From NCBI RefSeq assembly GCF_043555935.1, contig NZ_JBIGIB010000002.1, positions 682,001-746,000 on the forward strand: 64,000 bases of DNA, in the 5' to 3' direction. Below are positions 61,763-64,000 of the stretch, in pieces. The position numbers were made by a program, and so were the translations under genes. The stretch comes from Pelomonas baiyunensis. GTDB taxonomy: Bacteria > Pseudomonadota > Gammaproteobacteria > Burkholderiales > Burkholderiaceae_C. Each line of letters starts with the position of its first letter. The first letter of the stretch is position 1. Below the pieces are notes generated by a model. The model ran no database searches, had not been told where the DNA came from, and worked only from the letters and a program-made list of their open reading frames with translations.

Positions 61763-62958
61763 CTTCACTGGCGCCGCTGCCCACCCTGGAAGCCGCCGAG
61801 GCGGCCTTGCGGGCCGTGAACCCCGAGGCTTACGCCCGAACGCGCAACCACCTGACCGGGGCGGTGACGGGCTTGTCCCCCTACCTGACCCACGGGCTGC
61901 TGACCGTGCCCCAATGCATGGCGGCGCTGGGCTTGCCGCCGCAGCACAAGCTGGCCTACGAGTTCGGCTGGCGGGAGTTCTTCCGCCACGTGTGGGCGCA
62001 CCGGGGCGATGCGATTTTTGACAGCTTGCACGACGGCCCGTTGCCGGAGCAGGCGTACTGCCGAGACGTGCCCGCCGACATTTGCACCGCGGCCACCGGT
62101 GTGCCCGTGGTGGATGAGGCGGTTCGCACGCTCTACCGCACCGGGCTGCTGCACAACCACGCGCGCATGTGGCTGGCCAGTTATGTGGTGCACGGTCGCA
62201 AGGTGCATTGGCGCGCCGGCGCGGACTGGCTGTACAGCCACTTGCTCGATGGCGACCTCGCCAGCAACCACCTCAGCTGGCAATGGGTGGCCGCCACGGG
62301 CAGCCACAAGCCGTACGTGTTCGACGCCGCCAACGTGGCCCGCTTCGCGCCGCCACCCTGGCACAGCGAGGGCAGTGCGGTGGACCTCAGCTACGACGCG
62401 TGGGACACCCTCGCGCGCACGCCCCGCGCCTTGCCGGCCGGTGATGACCGCGCGGCCGCATCGGCGGTGCCGGAGCCGGTGTGCACACCCAGTCCCGCGA
62501 TCGGCGGCCCGGTGCAAGCCGGGCTGCCGGATCCGGCAGCCTTTGGCCGAGATGCGCGCCCCATCTGGCTGGCCCACCCCTGGGCGTTGGGCCCAGCCCC
62601 AGCTGATACGCAGACGCTGGCGGTGGTGCTGCGCGAGGCCCACCAGGCGCGCCCCTGGAGCGAGCCGCGTTGGCACTGGGTGACGGAGCGCATGACCGAA
62701 TTGGGCGGCACGGTGTGGGTGTGCGACGCCGCCGCCTTGGCCGCCTGGGTGGACGCGGTGACCACCGCAGGCCAGCGGCCCGAGCGCGTGCAGGCGGTGG
62801 CTGAGCCTCACATCACCCGCTGGCTACCGCCGGGGATCGCCCTGCACCCCGCGCCCCGGCACTTCCCCGAAGTGGCGCCGGTGTGTGCCTCGTTCTCAGC
62901 GTGGTGGCGCCGGGCCAGCGGCGAGGCGCTACCGCGTCGCCCACACGGCGGCGATTGA
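61759..62958 (+). CDS. FAD-binding photolyase-like protein with swapped domain order
   Basis: 399 residues. The first ~200 match the FAD-binding half of photolyases/cryptochromes (LSPYLTHGLLTV, FGWREFFRHVW, VDEAVRTLYRTGLLHNHARM, WLASYVVHGRKVHW, LASNHLSWQWVAATG). The usual alpha/beta antenna domain is absent from the front. Instead residues about 265-385 look like it: WLAHPWALG, VVLREAHQARPWSEPRW and HFPEVAPVCASFSAWWRR line up with WMAEVAEESTHVWSSQPR and HFFTTPQDFARHAQGRKG of the PhrB gene just upstream. This would be a circular permutation. The stop-start overlap with PhrB is ATGA. Light-driven repair or signalling is inferred. Confidence 0.8.
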   Translation: MTSLAPLPTLEAAEAALRAVNPEAYARTRNHLTGAVTGLSPYLTHGLLTVPQCMAALGLPPQHKLAYEFGWREFFRHVWAHRGDAIFDSLHDGPLPEQAYCRDVPADICTAATGVPVVDEAVRTLYRTGLLHNHARMWLASYVVHGRKVHWRAGADWLYSHLLDGDLASNHLSWQWVAATGSHKPYVFDAANVARFAPPPWHSEGSAVDLSYDAWDTLARTPRALPAGDDRAAASAVPEPVCTPSPAIGGPVQAGLPDPAAFGRDARPIWLAHPWALGPAPADTQTLAVVLREAHQARPWSEPRWHWVTERMTELGGTVWVCDAAALAAWVDAVTTAGQRPERVQAVAEPHITRWLPPGIALHPAPRHFPEVAPVCASFSAWWRRASGEALPRRPHGGD

Positions 62959-63080
62959 GCGCCGCGGGCCTGCTTTGGCCTGAGCGGCGGGTGCGCGGCC
63001 GAGGGGCCGGGGTTGGCACCGGCCTTGCTATTCCTGCGGTCGAGCGCCGGACGCCTGGCGCTGCCACCAGGGAGACTCAT

Positions 63081-63458
63081 ATGACGGCCAGCCCGCGAGA
63101 AGACATCCGCATCGTCCTTGTGGACGACGACCGCGACGCCTGCGAAACCTTGTCGGAGGTGCTGCAGTTCGACGGCTACAGCGTTCGCTTTGCCACCACC
63201 GCCCAAGAGGCCATCGCCACGGTGGAGGAGTACCAGCCGATTTGCGCGCTGGTGGATTTGGGCCTGCCCGATCTGGACGGCTGCGAGCTGTCGCGACAAC
63301 TGCGCGACCGTTACGGCCCGGACCTCGTGCTCATTGCCGTCACTGGCCGCGTGGGCCAGCAGGCGCACGACAAAGCCATGGCATGCGGCATCGACCACGT
63401 GCTCAGCAAGCCGCTGTCGCTGGAGCGCCTGCGGTCGTTCTTCCCGCCCCGCGGCTGA
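63081..63458 (+). CDS. Single-domain response regulator
   Basis: A 125-residue receiver with no output domain: acidic pocket LVDDDRDAC, phosphoacceptor D59 (ALVDLGLPDLDG), T88 (AVTGR), and K110 (LSKPLS). The start at 63081 has CAGGGAGA upstream. Immediately followed by the CHASE3 sensor gene, so the two probably form one signalling unit. Confidence 0.92.
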   Translation: MTASPREDIRIVLVDDDRDACETLSEVLQFDGYSVRFATTAQEAIATVEEYQPICALVDLGLPDLDGCELSRQLRDRYGPDLVLIAVTGRVGQQAHDKAMACGIDHVLSKPLSLERLRSFFPPRG

Positions 63459-63532
63459 GTTGACGGCAAAAGTTACCGATCCGGCCTGCCGCGGTGTGCG
63501 CGTGCAGGCACCCGTTCCCTGAAAGACCGCTG

Positions 63533-64000
63533 ATGACCGAACGCCGGCCTGAGGAGGGTGAAGCCTTCCGCCGCATCCTCACCCGCAACCTGATCGTGCC
63601 CCTGGCCATGGGGCTGGGCAGCATCGTGGTGTTCGTTGGCCTGCTGTGGCACCTGATGGGGCTGCTGGGCTGGGTGGACCACACCCACCGCGTCGTGGCC
63701 AAAGCCCATGAACTCGCCACCTTGAGCGTGGACAGCGAAAGCGGGCTGCGCGGCTTTTTGCTCAGCGGGCAGGACGCCTTCTTGGCGCCCTACGGCGTGT
63801 CCCAGGCCAAGCTGGCCGGTGAGCTGCGCGACGCCGAACTTCTGGTGGGCGACAACCCCGCGCAAGTGGACCGTTTGCGCCGCGTGGCCTCTCTGTCACA
63901 GCGCTGGACACTGTTCGCTGAGAACCTGATCGACCTGCGCCGGCGGGGCGAGCCGGTGGAGGCGGCCATCCGCACGCAGGCGGGCAAGCAGCTGATGGAT
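63533..64000 (+). CDS. CHASE3-domain sensor kinase (5' part, cut by the window)
   Basis: The first 156 codons of a membrane sensor. Residues about 18-48 are a membrane helix (LIVPLAMGLGSIVVFVGLLW); then a periplasmic CHASE3 domain begins (KAHELATLSVDSESGLRGFL, LSGQDAFLAPY). The kinase or cyclase part lies past the window edge, so the output is not visible. The ATG at 63533 follows the response regulator by 74 bases. Confidence 0.85.
   Translation, partial: MTERRPEEGEAFRRILTRNLIVPLAMGLGSIVVFVGLLWHLMGLLGWVDHTHRVVAKAHELATLSVDSESGLRGFLLSGQDAFLAPYGVSQAKLAGELRDAELLVGDNPAQVDRLRRVASLSQRWTLFAENLIDLRRRGEPVEAAIRTQAGKQLMD

Overview
The window is a stretch of a high-GC betaproteobacterial chromosome, most likely Burkholderiales (Comamonadaceae or the Leptothrix/Rubrivivax group). 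Pointers are the dapC-dapD-prmB, hda-pcnB-folK and rsuA-ribF-ileS-lspA clusters, a PEP-CTERM protein, DUF3579, a small Trp-rich protein (TIGR04438 type), and a pimeloyl-CoA-dehydrogenase-like pair. The genus call is inference from gene content.

Positions about 217-7024 are one end of an integrated element, probably a P4-like phage satellite or small genomic island; its far end lies left of the window. All its genes read leftwards: tyrosine integrase, a PD-(D/E)XK-nuclease-like protein, a HEPN (ApeA-like) protein, an unknown protein, an AlpA-type regulator, a CHC2 zinc-finger primase-like protein and a RepA-like AAA ATPase. The nuclease and HEPN genes are tightly linked and look like a defence cargo module. 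Two short-repeat fields flank this module. The element abuts lexA at a 35-bp tRNA/tmRNA 3'-end sequence that has no gene body.

From 7027 to 24220: lexA with an SOS box shared with a divergent asparaginase; a PEP-CTERM phytase-like esterase; ohr/ohrR; DUF1304; a leftward run dapC-dapD-pilU-prmB-ABC-F ATPase (lysine/cell wall, pilus retraction, ribosome modification); a Ser/Thr kinase-UspA fusion coupled to a phosphoesterase; argD-argF; DUF3579 and an alpha/beta hydrolase; and rpsT.

From 24339 to 40887, mostly rightward: murJ-SirB1-like; PerM-hda-HAD-pcnB-folK; a small DMT protein; DUF47-pit phosphate uptake; the rpsP-rimM-trmD-rplS operon; and NudL-CbiB family-cobT-cobS-cobC (late cobalamin assembly).

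From 40862 to 58062: an S9 peptidase lipoprotein, a Tim44-like protein, rluA-SDR, a quinone reductase, a soluble PAS histidine kinase, rsuA-ribF-ileS-lspA-DUF2189, an acyl-CoA dehydrogenase pair, a cytochrome c, a small Trp-rich protein and a TPR protein.

From 58142 to the end: lgt, dnaQ, two identical tRNA-Val(CAC) genes, then an operon of DUF2256, an iron-sulfur PhrB-type photolyase and a second FAD-binding photolyase-like protein whose domains appear to be in swapped order. A response regulator and a truncated CHASE3 sensor kinase close the window.
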